54,921 nt of DNA from Planctomycetaceae bacterium (GCA_020426325.1 JAGQQG010000035.1:1-54921); one strand, 5' to 3'; positions 8,887-18,352 are shown, counted from the stretch's first letter. The notes: generated from the sequence alone by a model not told the origin. Numbers and translations: made by a program.

Positions 8887-9923
8887 GTTTTTTCCCAACT
8901 TCGTATCACGGACACAAGGCGCTGCATGTCGGCCTCTCCGTATCGTTGATCGCAGGGCAACGTCATGATCTCTCGCGAAAGCTGATGGCTAGCCGTAAAC
9001 GATTCGGGCACGACACCATCAAGGTCCCAATGGACCGGCGGATAGATCTGCTCTGCAAACATCGCTTGCCTTAGATCGTCGCGACGCGATGTCCGGATTG
9101 GGAACCCAAGAGGAACCACTCCTGTCGGCAGCACACCAGTCAACGAATATTCCGACAACGACTCGTACAGGATCGAGTAATTGTCGCGACGACGCGCCGC
9201 GATCTCCTCATAATCGAAGCAGCGTCGGAGCAGGCTCTTCGAGAGGTCACTCATGCTGAACGGGCCGGTGACATCCTCTCGGTCATGCTTCTGAAACAGC
9301 GAAAACCATTCTCGGTCCTCTCCACAATAATCGTCGCTCTGGCGTCGTTGGATTGATGCTTCCAATCCTGTTAGCCACCACTCTTCGTCTGGAGGAGTCA
9401 GTGTCATCTCGGGAATCTGAGAGTGTTCAGCGACCTTGAGGATCCCACCATCAGGAACACCGACCCATTTCCTGGGGCTGTAGACCGTGTAATCTGCGTG
9501 TGTTCCGACGCAATCCGACAACAAAGCCTGACACGCATCCTCGATGACAACCGCCCCGGTCTCGCGACAACGATTCACGACCTCATCCGTTTGAGGAAAC
9601 CCAAAATAATCAATCAGGAGAACGGCGTCTTCTTCGGACACCGACTTGATCCACTCAAAGTCATCGACTCCCAGTGTTCCGTTAGTGGGATAAAACTGGT
9701 AAGGACACTTGGCCCATTCAACTGCTCGAAGGATCACCTCACAAAGATACGACGGCAGCCAAATGAAACGTGGAACAATCTGTCGACAGACAATCCCAAG
9801 AGCGCTGCGCGCATTGGCGGTGAATGCCGATGGACCTGAAAGGAACTCTGGAAGCGACGGCCTCAGCGCACCAACTACCCTCGGTAAGCCAAACATCCCG
9901 CCGATCAATCGACTAACAACCAT
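8883..9923 (-). CDS. divergent DegT-like PLP aminotransferase
   Basis: A 346 aa protein with the fold signature of DegT/StrS aminotransferases but clearly divergent. The PLP-binding aspartate is in VVIEDACQALL (Asp129) and the candidate Schiff-base lysine in VYSPRKWVGVPDGG (Lys152). The start region differs from typical members and the C-terminal region is shorter. The ATG at 9923 is preferred because it overlaps the WbqC-like gene by only 11 bp; a TTG at 9950 would also be in frame. The next gene overlaps by four bases. It may act on a nucleotide sugar or, together with WbqC, on an unusual acyl or amino decoration; the exact reaction is unknown. Confidence 0.8.
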   Translation of the reverse strand: MVVSRLIGGMFGLPRVVGALRPSLPEFLSGPSAFTANARSALGIVCRQIVPRFIWLPSYLCEVILRAVEWAKCPYQFYPTNGTLGVDDFEWIKSVSEEDAVLLIDYFGFPQTDEVVNRCRETGAVVIEDACQALLSDCVGTHADYTVYSPRKWVGVPDGGILKVAEHSQIPEMTLTPPDEEWWLTGLEASIQRRQSDDYCGEDREWFSLFQKHDREDVTGPFSMSDLSKSLLRRCFDYEEIAARRRDNYSILYESLSEYSLTGVLPTGVVPLGFPIRTSRRDDLRQAMFAEQIYPPVHWDLDGVVPESFTASHQLSREIMTLPCDQRYGEADMQRLVSVIRSWEKT

Positions 9924-10617
9924 TTCCTGCTTGCAAGTGATCCTTGACAATGTCCGGACTGTTCCACATCAGGACGTCTAGAATTGACAGGCCTCGTTCA
10001 AATTCGTAACCGGGGCATTGGTATTCGAGGGGTGTATAGTCCTGAATCACCAACTTAACGCCGACTTTATCGAAGCGAGCCGCATCATACAGAACAGCTC
10101 CTCCCGGGGGATTCACATACTGTGTCGCCTCAGCCCACTGACAGAAAGCAAGTACCTTTTCGCAAGCGTCGCTTCCTTGATTGTTTGTTACCGCAATTGA
10201 TGATGCGAAAAGTGGCTCAAACGTGATTTCAAGTAAATCACACACACTTTTCAGGCAGAACGAATTGAGCTCTGAAAGCGACTCCGTCTCGAATGAGAAA
10301 CAGTCAGACAATAAACCATTGACGACGTGAAAGTAGGGTGCCTTCTTCCGATAGTGGTCGATTTGACCACGAATGCGAGACTTCCATTCATCACCGGCAA
10401 TCCGGACGTCACGAATCTGGGTGTCGAGAGGATGTTTCTTGCGAGGGACACTAATATACTGCCATCCTGACGTTGGGTGCAGAATGCGATTACGGTGGAC
10501 CCAACCATGCTTGATGTCCTGAGCAGTGTCGTAAACAATCCAACAATCAGAATTCGCGATCAAGCTGAAGTATCCCAGATATGGGAAGAAATACGGCTGC
10601 ATGATCGAGAGTCGCAT
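9913..10617 (-). CDS. WbqC-like family protein
   Basis: A 234 aa protein matching the WbqC family of O-antigen and capsule clusters. The hallmark N-terminus LSIMQPYFFPYLGYFSLI lies at residues 3-20, followed by WIVYDTAQDIKHGWVHRN, KHPLDTQIRDV and a C-terminal SILDVLMWNSPD. Members are thought to take part in making rare sugar decorations, but no reaction is firmly established. An ATG 15 bases upstream (10632) is in frame; I chose 10617 because the family normally starts directly at M-R-x-S-I-M-Q-P and a GGTGAAG sequence precedes it. The gene overlaps the aminotransferase-like gene by 11 bp. Confidence 0.9.
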   Translation of the reverse strand: MRLSIMQPYFFPYLGYFSLIANSDCWIVYDTAQDIKHGWVHRNRILHPTSGWQYISVPRKKHPLDTQIRDVRIAGDEWKSRIRGQIDHYRKKAPYFHVVNGLLSDCFSFETESLSELNSFCLKSVCDLLEITFEPLFASSIAVTNNQGSDACEKVLAFCQWAEATQYVNPPGGAVLYDAARFDKVGVKLVIQDYTPLEYQCPGYEFERGLSILDVLMWNSPDIVKDHLQAGNGC

Positions 10618-10796
10618 GACATCTTCACCCATACAGCGTCAATGCCAAAAACGAATAATCAAGCAACGAGGAGCGACTCCCAGATTGTTTTAGATGGCGC
10701 AAGAAACTGCGAGTTGATTAAGGATATCGTCTTAACAGTTAACGGAACTATCTCAGCAAGAAACGCGGGAGGCGTTGTGGGGACAAAACTCGGCTT

Positions 10797-12083
10797 CTAT
10801 TTGGCTGCCATTGGTTCCGTCGACAAGCAAGGCTTGTTCCATTCCAGAAATGGGGAAACCGCTCCTTCTCGCTTACCAAACCACCTCCCTCTGCGCGACG
10901 CATGGTCTTCAATGTCAAAGGCCACAATGTCGTCGAGTCTCATAATGCACTCAGACCGGTCTCGAATAATGAGGACAGAGACGCGGTATTGCTGAGAGTT
11001 TAGAAAATTTGCGGGAACATGGCACATCGCAAGCCCACGATTCTCTGTCCACTCAATCGGACATTCGTTTCTGTCTGCAGTGGTTGAGACAAATGCAACG
11101 ATATCACGCTCGGTTCGGAAGTGGAGTGTCACGTCTAGACGACGTTCTCGAGCCATTCGCTCAAACTCAATCTCAACACGCAGAGGCACCGTCAGGTCGA
11201 AAATACCGGAAGACCTTCCCTCATCTGGGGCAACACTGACTCGTTGAACTCGAATGTGTTCGTTGCTTGGAGCATCTTTTTCACCAAAATGAATTGATGA
11301 GAGACTGCTGTTAGAACCTTTCTCCAAGTAATGCCCAACGACAACACCGGTTTGATCATCAGCGAGAACCTCTCCCGATTCGAGGAGGATCGCTCGATTG
11401 CACAAACTTTCAACGGCGGCCATATTGTGGCTGACAAACAGGACGGTGCGACCAGTTGTTGCGACATCTTGCATTTTCCCGAGGCATTTGCGTTGAAACT
11501 CGGCATCGCCCACGGCCAGCACTTCGTCAATAATGAGGATCTCGGGTTCGAGGTGGGCGGCGACGGCGAAGGCGAGGCGGACTTTCATGCCGGAGGAGTA
11601 GCGTTTGATCGGGGTGTCGAGGAACTTCTCGACGCCGGAGAAGTCGACGATCTCGTCGAACTTGCGGTCGATCTCTGTCTTCGACATGCCGAGGATGGCG
11701 CCGTTGAGATAGACGTTTTCTCGACCGGAGAGTTCGTTGTGGAAGCCCGTGCCGACTTCGAGCAGGCTGGCGACGCGACCGTGGATGGTGGCGCGGCCTT
11801 CGGTCGGTTCGGTGATGCGAGAGAGGATTTTGAGGAGTGTGCTTTTCCCAGCTCCATTGTGGCCGATGATGCCGAGGACTTCGCCTTCGGGCACGTCAAA
11901 CGAGATGTCACGGAGTGCCCAGAATTTGCCAGCATCGTCTCGACCGGAAAGGTGTTTCAGCCTCTGAAGTGGTGCTGATGCCATGCCGATGATCGCTTCG
12001 CGAAAGGTCTGGTTCGCTTTCTCGCGCAGGCCCAACTGGTACTGCTTGCCGATGCCTTCAACCTGGACTGCAAGGTTACTCAT
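10797..12083 (-). CDS. wzt: polysaccharide ABC transporter ATP-binding protein (Wzt-like)
   Basis: A 428 aa ATPase of the O-antigen/teichoic acid exporter family, which powers export of a lipid-linked polysaccharide through the partner permease encoded immediately upstream. Walker A is GHNGAGKST (residues 74-82), the signature is YSSGMKVRLAF, and Walker B is ILIIDEVLAVGD followed by the switch histidine in FVSHNM. From about residue 265 a C-terminal Wzt-type domain follows, which in homologues binds the glycan end and sets specificity. DNA for the ATPase half is visibly GC-richer than DNA for the C-terminal half; the change lies near 11.5 kb. It begins 9 bp after the permease gene ends. Confidence 0.95.
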   Translation of the reverse strand: MSNLAVQVEGIGKQYQLGLREKANQTFREAIIGMASAPLQRLKHLSGRDDAGKFWALRDISFDVPEGEVLGIIGHNGAGKSTLLKILSRITEPTEGRATIHGRVASLLEVGTGFHNELSGRENVYLNGAILGMSKTEIDRKFDEIVDFSGVEKFLDTPIKRYSSGMKVRLAFAVAAHLEPEILIIDEVLAVGDAEFQRKCLGKMQDVATTGRTVLFVSHNMAAVESLCNRAILLESGEVLADDQTGVVVGHYLEKGSNSSLSSIHFGEKDAPSNEHIRVQRVSVAPDEGRSSGIFDLTVPLRVEIEFERMARERRLDVTLHFRTERDIVAFVSTTADRNECPIEWTENRGLAMCHVPANFLNSQQYRVSVLIIRDRSECIMRLDDIVAFDIEDHASRRGRWFGKREGAVSPFLEWNKPCLSTEPMAAK

Positions 12084-12092
12084 GAGTTCTGA

Positions 12093-13016
12093 TCAGACGA
12101 TGTCAGCGAAGCGTCGTTCGACAAGACGGAAGTAGGTGGCACCGAAGACGAGCAGCAGGCAGGCGGAGATGGCGGAAACCGCGAGGCAGGACATGTCGAG
12201 TGGCTCCCCGAGTACGCTCCAACGGAATCCTTGGGTCATTCCTGCCATCGGATTGGCGAAGTACAGAAGTTCCCAAGTTCTGGAATACCCGCGTGATTCG
12301 AGGAAGTTCGTTAACTTGTTCAATGGGTAGCCCACCGGCGTCGCAAACATCCACATTTGAATCAGGAAGGGCACGACATAGCGGAAGTCGCGATAAGCGA
12401 CCGTGAGTGCAGCCAGCAGTGAACCGACTCCGACCGCGCTGACAATCACCCCCACGAGAAACAAAGGTAAGAACACGATTTGAACCGGCGGGACAAATTG
12501 ATAGGCGATCATCAGGACAACCAGCACACCCACACCGACGAGAAAGTCGACCAGTCCTGCGCCGACGGATGCCAACGGGACGATGAGTCGCGGGAAGTAA
12601 ACCTTGCTGATCAGATTGGCACTGGTGACCAGGCTTTGCCCGCATTGACTCACCGAAGTGGCGAAGTACTGCCAGGCGATTTGAGCCGCGAACACAAACA
12701 GGAGGTAGGGGACAGTCGTGTCCACCTCCATGCCCCCCATCTTTCCGAACAGAATCACAAACACCAGCGACGTCATGAGGGGCTGAAGAATTGCCCAAGC
12801 GGCCCCCATGACAGTTTGTTTGTAGCGGACTTTGACGTCCCGCCATGTGAGGAAGTAGACCAGTTCGCGGTATTTCCAGAGTTCCCCGAAGTCGATCGTC
12901 CGCCATCCGGGCTTCGGTTCGATCACCGTGATCACAGCCGACACAGCATCCTGTGCAACAGCATCGGCTGTTCCAGAGTCCGAAGGTTGTTCGAGTTCTG
13001 CGACGCTGGTCACCAT
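12093..13016 (-). CDS. wzm: polysaccharide ABC transporter permease (Wzm-like)
   Basis: A 307 aa ABC-2 type permease. After a soluble N-terminal segment (about residues 1-65) ending in ELVYFLTWRDVKVRYKQT, six hydrophobic segments follow, including ILQPLMTSLVFVILFGKMGG and the WMFATPVGYPL motif typical of polysaccharide exporters. It pairs with the ATPase encoded 9 bp downstream to move undecaprenyl-linked glycan across the inner membrane. The ATG at 13016 lies 32 bp after the stop of the NusG-like gene. Its presence argues for ABC-dependent rather than purely Wzx-dependent export, although a Wzy-like protein is also encoded in the locus. Confidence 0.95.
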   Translation of the reverse strand: MVTSVAELEQPSDSGTADAVAQDAVSAVITVIEPKPGWRTIDFGELWKYRELVYFLTWRDVKVRYKQTVMGAAWAILQPLMTSLVFVILFGKMGGMEVDTTVPYLLFVFAAQIAWQYFATSVSQCGQSLVTSANLISKVYFPRLIVPLASVGAGLVDFLVGVGVLVVLMIAYQFVPPVQIVFLPLFLVGVIVSAVGVGSLLAALTVAYRDFRYVVPFLIQMWMFATPVGYPLNKLTNFLESRGYSRTWELLYFANPMAGMTQGFRWSVLGEPLDMSCLAVSAISACLLLVFGATYFRLVERRFADIV

Positions 13017-13048
13017 CTGATGAGTTCCGTGACGGTCGGCATATCGTT

Positions 13049-13618
13049 TTAGTCGTCGAGTCTTTCGAGATCGCAGGACGTGAGTTCGACGGAGGCTCCC
13101 TTCTGCAGGAAGTCGACCGACACCAGCAACCGACGTTGACCACGACGTTCGATGACCGTGCCAACTCGACCGGCGAGGATACCTGTCTTCACCCGAACCT
13201 TGGCACCCGGTTCGATTTTGGCTTCCGGTGTGAGATCTGTCCCCAGTTCAATGAGTTCGCGAATCTGTCGCAGGTCATGAATCAGACGCTCGGGACTGGT
13301 GACTTCGATGTCTCTCGAGACACACCCGGTGGTGAGCGCGGAATGACGATCGGTTTCATCTCCCCTCAGAAAGACATAATTGGAGAACAACGGGAGGTAA
13401 CTGGTTCTCAACCTCCCGTTGGGAGAACGATGTTGCTGTTCGATCACCGGGCTGTAAAAGGAGATTTGCATGGCGGTCAGCCGGCGCATCAATTCCTTCT
13501 CGCGTCGAGATCGTGTGTACAACGCCCACCAGTGCCCCACATCATCGTTTGCGAGGGGCCCTTGTTCATCGAAGAGATCCAACGGAAACAGATCGTTTTC
13601 TTTCTTCAGTATGGGCAT
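13049..13618 (-). CDS. NusG/RfaH-like transcription antitermination protein
   Basis: A 189 aa NusG paralogue. The NGN domain covers about residues 28-125 (GHWWALYTRSRREKELMRRL, then LPLFSNYVFLRG), and the C-terminal KOW domain about residues 130-187 (PGAKVRVKTGILAGRVGTV). Specialised NusG paralogues inside polysaccharide operons, such as RfaH and UpxY-type proteins, keep RNA polymerase elongating through long operons; that role is inferred from position. I chose the ATG at 13618, giving an N-terminus MPILKKENDLFP, over a TTG at 13714 which would add 32 poorly conserved-looking residues. Downstream lie wzm, wzt and about ten glycan genes on the same strand. Confidence 0.88.
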   Translation of the reverse strand: MPILKKENDLFPLDLFDEQGPLANDDVGHWWALYTRSRREKELMRRLTAMQISFYSPVIEQQHRSPNGRLRTSYLPLFSNYVFLRGDETDRHSALTTGCVSRDIEVTSPERLIHDLRQIRELIELGTDLTPEAKIEPGAKVRVKTGILAGRVGTVIERRGQRRLLVSVDFLQKGASVELTSCDLERLDD

Positions 13619-13727
13619 TGACTTGAACGCCAGTCCTTCGCAGTCTGAGCGTACTCCGTCCTCTTGGGTGACATGCACCCGCAAGGACCCTGAGTGTGTT
13701 TTGGGCACCGTCAAACATTGACGGTCG

Positions 13728-13754
13728 CAGCTTTCAGAGACTTCAGGAAAGCTG
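13728..13754 (-). other. inverted repeat in the leader of the NusG-like gene
   Basis: An eight-base stem (CAGCTTTC with GAAAGCTG) and an 11-base loop lie between the WecA-like gene and the NusG-like gene. No T-run follows on the minus strand, so it does not look like a terminator. It could be a leader structure; there is no further support. Confidence 0.3.
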
Positions 13755-13850
13755 AGGGGAGACTATACCATTCTCGACCAGAGCGCTAAACACCGATCTC
13801 CTAGGGAAATACAACCATTTTCCAGAGAAAGGCTCGTCGGTGCCACCGTT

Positions 13851-15404
13851 TCAGGACACGGGCAGTTTCTGTGGGGCACTATACCCGGCAGAAATCGGGG
13901 CATGTGGCTCAGCAAAGGAAGATCCCTGCGGGGGCAAATGAACTGCTGGTGCTGCAGCGAGCTGTTGTACCTGTTCCTCAAATGAATGTAACCCAAGGAT
14001 CAAATCAGACATCCATTGACTGAGTTCGACTCCCGGTTCTGCAAGTCCTGCGAGTCGAAGGCGACCGATCGCATGTCCATCCTGACAGACCAATGGAAGG
14101 GTTGCGTGCCACATTTGATCCTGTTCAGCACCATGTTTCCGCTTCCAGACAGCATGATATTCTTCATGCAACGCGGGCAAGTTCACATTGAGCTGAACCA
14201 TACTCAGGTCGAATCGCTCAGCATAATCCGTCAGACGCTCCCACAGAGAGTCCCATTCCCGGTTCCCCTGTAAACGCGAACTGAACGGCTCATGTTTGCG
14301 TTCTCCGCCAGCCGGCAATCGAAGCACCGAGATGAAGAATGCCTTCAGACTTCGTACCAGCAGGGCACATTCGGAGTGGCCAAAAAAGCGAGTCAACACC
14401 AAAGTACTGATGACCGCAAAGGCGCTTCCAATTGCCAGAAGATCGTTCTGATACACAATGCTGGCCAAAGCTCCTGCTCCACAGAAAGCACAGAGCATTC
14501 CGACCCAGACAACAATGCGGGTCCCGCTGAAGCCCCTCTGCAGCAGCGTGTGGTGCAGGTGGCCACGATCTGTCGTGTAAACACTGCGACCTGTCAGCTT
14601 TCGCCGGACAATCGCCATGCTGACATCAAAAATGAGCACTGCCCACACGGCTGTCGGAGCTGCCAAGGCTACCGTTGCCGGTCCCTTGAGCGAACTACGA
14701 ATGGCCAGCGCCCCGACGACGAGTCCAATCAACATGCTCCCGGCATCGCCGAGGTACATCTTGGCTGGCGGGAAATTGTAGATCAGAAAGCCAGCCAAGC
14801 TTCCCGCCAAAGCCAAGGCCACATACGCGTCAGGCTGATGCCCCGTCACAAAAGCCATCGTCGCGAGGGCCAGGCTGAACACCAGCCCAATACTCGTTGC
14901 CAGTCCATCGACTCCGTCAATCAGATTCAGAGCGTTGATGGCTCCCAGCATCCAGAATGCGGTAAATGGGATAGACAACACACCAAGATCAACAGACCAT
15001 TCGAAAATCGTGAACTTGCGAATGACCAGGCCTGACGAGATCAGGATCGCGATTGCGGCAATCTGGCCGAGCAGTTTCTGGCGTCCACGCAAGTTGATGG
15101 AGTCGTCCAACAGTCCGACGAGACAAATGCAGGCGGCTGAGGCAAGCAGTCCAACATAGTAGTTCCAGTTTTCCAGGAACACACCGCGCCAATAACTTGG
15201 GAATGTCAGCAGCCCGATGAAGGTGGCTGAGAACGCAAGGCAAATCGCCACTCCGCCACCGAGGGGCACGGGTGTCTTGTGCAGCTTACGCACCCCGTCA
15301 GGTCGATCCACCATCCCGATACGGAACGCAAACATGCGTACGATCGGAGTGATCAATGCACTCGCAAGGAAGGCGATGCTGGAGACAGCAATCAGCGTGT
15401 TCAT
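13851..15404 (-). CDS. WecA/MraY-type polyprenyl-phosphate sugar-1-phosphate transferase with C-terminal extension
   Basis: A 517 aa multi-pass membrane enzyme that would start glycan synthesis by moving a sugar-1-phosphate from a UDP-sugar to undecaprenyl phosphate. Family motifs are DDSINLRGRQKLLGQ, NALNLIDGVDGLA (about residues 155-170), KMYLGDAGSM (about 213-222) and the HLHHTLLQRG histidine motif (about 281-290), among roughly ten hydrophobic segments. From about residue 345 to the end there is an additional soluble region of some 170 residues with no recognised domain, longer than in WecA. The ATG at 15404 has AGAAGAG upstream and is preferred to a TTG one codon earlier. Confidence 0.9.
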   Translation of the reverse strand: MNTLIAVSSIAFLASALITPIVRMFAFRIGMVDRPDGVRKLHKTPVPLGGGVAICLAFSATFIGLLTFPSYWRGVFLENWNYYVGLLASAACICLVGLLDDSINLRGRQKLLGQIAAIAILISSGLVIRKFTIFEWSVDLGVLSIPFTAFWMLGAINALNLIDGVDGLATSIGLVFSLALATMAFVTGHQPDAYVALALAGSLAGFLIYNFPPAKMYLGDAGSMLIGLVVGALAIRSSLKGPATVALAAPTAVWAVLIFDVSMAIVRRKLTGRSVYTTDRGHLHHTLLQRGFSGTRIVVWVGMLCAFCGAGALASIVYQNDLLAIGSAFAVISTLVLTRFFGHSECALLVRSLKAFFISVLRLPAGGERKHEPFSSRLQGNREWDSLWERLTDYAERFDLSMVQLNVNLPALHEEYHAVWKRKHGAEQDQMWHATLPLVCQDGHAIGRLRLAGLAEPGVELSQWMSDLILGLHSFEEQVQQLAAAPAVHLPPQGSSFAEPHAPISAGYSAPQKLPVS

Positions 15405-15694
15405 CAAACTCTTCTATATCTCGATGAGAATGCTGCCGAGGGACGGGATGTTGGCAAGCATTTGATGACAGGATCTATCGAACGTCTGCGAAAAAGTCAT
15501 GAATGACAGCAAGAATCAGAGTGCGCCCGATGAGCGATCATCATAGCATTCCTGCTCATGAAATGAAATCAGCTTCCTCCAACTTCACCAACACCGCACA
15601 AGCTCCATAATTAGCCTATCCATGTCATTCCGTGCTGACTGAATGCACAGATCCGATCTCCCTGACTTATCAGGATGCCGGCGGTCATTTCTAG

Positions 15695-18352
15695 TCATTC
15701 GGCAGTCATCATAAGTCGTAGCTCTCGAAGCTCTTTCGAGATGTCTCGTCGATTGGGGGCCAGCAAGATCAGTACCGAATATTCACCTTCGGCCTCTTCA
15801 AGCTGTCCATTCCTTTGCAAGACCCGCGCCAACATCAGCCGTGGCTCAATTTCTTCTGGGGCCAATCGGACCGCTCTTCGATAGGCTTCGATTGCTTTCG
15901 CAGGCTCACCTTGAAGTTCGGCCAATCGAGCAAGGAGAATGCAGGAAAACTCGTCGGAATCCGCAATCTTTACTCCATTTGCCAATTCTGCCCCTCGTTT
16001 CGTTAATTCTTGCTGAACTTCTACATCATTGGTCAACTCGGCCAATGCAAGAATGACGTCAAGGCGATTGGGGATGACCCCTGCCAACAATTCATGCACC
16101 GACGCCTGCGAGATCAACACGGACCAAACAGCCTCCAGGTGCTTCTCTGACAGGGCAAGACTTCTGCTGAGAGCCCTTTGTGACAATTCGACATGACCAA
16201 GTGCATCTGCCAGCACCCCGGTTTTCAACAGTTCGTCCGGAGTTGATGGACCGATAAACAGGGCAACTTTAAGAAGAGTCTCGATCAGCTCGTCCGGATC
16301 GGAGTTAAGCTCCGCCGGATTTTGAAGGACCGTCAAGTAGGCCAGTGAGTTCGGGGCTGATCGCATCAATGGATTCAGCTGGATTGCCTCGTGAAGATGC
16401 CGGTAGGCAGGCACCAGATTCGATGAGACGACCGGCAGGCTGCGAATTGAGGCCAATCGATTCTCATCCCCACTCTCCTTCAGCGCAGTGACTCGCTCAT
16501 GAAGCACCGGAAGTGAAGTTGATCTCCAGATTTGTGTGGCCGGTGTTTTGGACTGTTCGCCCAGAGAATCTCGGATCTCACGGAACGCCTGAAGGCGATA
16601 ACGATCGATCCACCACTGGGCGACCGCTCGATGTAACTCAGCATCATCCGGTCTCAAACGTAATGCCTGAGCTCCCGTTTCGATCGCCTGTTCGATTTGC
16701 GCAATGGGGGTGTCAAGAGGCTTGTGTGGCAGAATGACGAATACCGGATTGCGTGCCTCGGACGCCAGCCGGGCGACATACATTTCCAACTCGAAGAGCC
16801 CTGCTGTAACCACGAGGATTAAGCTGAGCAGAACCTTTCCCACCCGTCCGTTCATTTTCACCAGACTCAGCCATTTCGAGACACGAATCTGTTCGAAGTC
16901 AGCGACTGAACACGCCATGCCGCACACGGCTCCACACATCACCGCAAACGTCAACCCGTTGGATGGAATCAAGAGGCCAAAATCTGTCACCGCCTGAACG
17001 GTTTGCGACAGTATTGCGCATAAACCCACGACTCCCGTGGCACGCATAGAGATATCCTCCTGCTTCAACAGGAAGATGGCAGCCAGTCCCGTCAGGACGA
17101 AGCCGCTGACATAGCACACAAACCCCAGGCTCCCCGTCTCCACGAGCATTTCCACAAAATGGTTGTCGGCGTTGACATACCAGGCATCGCTGACATGGGC
17201 CTGATAAGGCAGGTTGGCATAGCGATATGTTCCAAGCCCGGTACCAAACAAAGGGAAATCCAAGACTGCTCCCAGGGTATCCCACCAATGTTGGAGTCGA
17301 CCTTGTGCTGCTGCAAAGGGGTCTCCCAAACTGGCAAGCCGCTCTTTGATTAACCCCCAACTCTCCAGCCACATCAGCAGACCGACGGTCGCTCCCCCAG
17401 CCAGGATCACAATCCCGAGCATCCCCCACAGTGAGCCCCTGCGTCCTTGCCGTCGAGAGGTGACTTGGATCATCAGTAGCGCGAGGAGCGGCCCCATCAA
17501 ACCTGCGAGAATTCCTCCCCGCGACAGTGAAAACATCACGGCTGCACCCATAACGGTGATGAGGCCGAGCACACCAACCTCTGGTCCTTCCAAACCGGCC
17601 ACGAAACTCAAGAAACGGGTTTTGAGAGGAAGTCGATTTCTCTGTCGTCTGCTTCCCGATTGATTTGCAGAACTTCGCAGCACGGACGCTTCGACACTGC
17701 CAACCCGAGCGTAGTGGGACCCCAGGGAAAGCAGCAGCCATCCCAGTCCTGCCGCCAGACACAGGTTCAGAAAACCGGCCGCATTGTTCCGGTTCACGAA
17801 GGATGCGAATGGAGTTCCTCCGAAACGCAGTGGCACCCGCCAGAATAACATGCCGTTCCATGTCAGTCGCTGAATGATTCCGAAGAACCCTAGCACTGCA
17901 CCATTGAGGGCCAGTACAGCCCACAACCACTTTTGTGACTGAGGAGTTGCAAACCAGACCGAACTTAGCAGAAATGCTCCCATTGCAAAAAAGAGCTTCG
18001 CTGTCTGTGTGCGAGTCGTGACTGGAGAGATCGTTCCGGTCTTCGATCCATCGATCTGCAACTCATCTGCCCACTCACCAAAAACAGCGTGCTCCATTCC
18101 TGAAACGATCCCCTCATCTCGTGGGAGGAGTTGCATGGAGGCAATCAGAAGGAGCCCCAGCGGTGCTAACAACGCAACAGGCAGATGGAGCGGCTGCCCC
18201 GATGAATCGAAAATCGACTCAACCAGTCGCCAGATCAACAAACCTCCGAGGGCGAGGCATAAGAACCACAAGGGCTCAGGCGTGACACTGCCGAAGGCCC
18301 ACGGTGAGGCGACCAAAGTCGCGATCAACACAATCCGTCCGATCAGCTCCAT
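15695..18352 (-). CDS. O-antigen polymerase/ligase-like membrane protein with TPR domain
   Basis: An 885 aa protein. The first 530 residues hold about a dozen hydrophobic segments and the Wzy_C (O-antigen ligase/polymerase) periplasmic region around residue 367, with GTGLGTYRYANLPYQAHV and then ADNHFVEMLVETGSLGF. After the last membrane segment a soluble region (about 555-885) contains TPR-like repeats, for example AKAIEAYRRAVRLAPEEIEP. The enzyme probably polymerises or transfers lipid-linked glycan on the periplasmic face. It is upstream of the WecA-like gene on the same strand, 290 bp away. Polymerase and ligase cannot be separated from sequence alone. Confidence 0.87.
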   Translation of the reverse strand: MELIGRIVLIATLVASPWAFGSVTPEPLWFLCLALGGLLIWRLVESIFDSSGQPLHLPVALLAPLGLLLIASMQLLPRDEGIVSGMEHAVFGEWADELQIDGSKTGTISPVTTRTQTAKLFFAMGAFLLSSVWFATPQSQKWLWAVLALNGAVLGFFGIIQRLTWNGMLFWRVPLRFGGTPFASFVNRNNAAGFLNLCLAAGLGWLLLSLGSHYARVGSVEASVLRSSANQSGSRRQRNRLPLKTRFLSFVAGLEGPEVGVLGLITVMGAAVMFSLSRGGILAGLMGPLLALLMIQVTSRRQGRRGSLWGMLGIVILAGGATVGLLMWLESWGLIKERLASLGDPFAAAQGRLQHWWDTLGAVLDFPLFGTGLGTYRYANLPYQAHVSDAWYVNADNHFVEMLVETGSLGFVCYVSGFVLTGLAAIFLLKQEDISMRATGVVGLCAILSQTVQAVTDFGLLIPSNGLTFAVMCGAVCGMACSVADFEQIRVSKWLSLVKMNGRVGKVLLSLILVVTAGLFELEMYVARLASEARNPVFVILPHKPLDTPIAQIEQAIETGAQALRLRPDDAELHRAVAQWWIDRYRLQAFREIRDSLGEQSKTPATQIWRSTSLPVLHERVTALKESGDENRLASIRSLPVVSSNLVPAYRHLHEAIQLNPLMRSAPNSLAYLTVLQNPAELNSDPDELIETLLKVALFIGPSTPDELLKTGVLADALGHVELSQRALSRSLALSEKHLEAVWSVLISQASVHELLAGVIPNRLDVILALAELTNDVEVQQELTKRGAELANGVKIADSDEFSCILLARLAELQGEPAKAIEAYRRAVRLAPEEIEPRLMLARVLQRNGQLEEAEGEYSVLILLAPNRRDISKELRELRLMMTAE

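Noticed and set aside
11331-11978. Long plus-strand frame across wzt
   Set aside because: It is antisense to the well-supported ATPase motifs of wzt; the openness follows from GC-rich third positions there. No start signal or motif.
12103-13164. Second minus-strand frame overlapping wzm
   Set aside because: Shifted reading of the permease gene, rich in Arg/Cys and without membrane segments or motifs.
16899-17930. Second frame inside the polymerase-like gene
   Set aside because: Out-of-frame reading of the wzy-like gene; composition is not protein-like.
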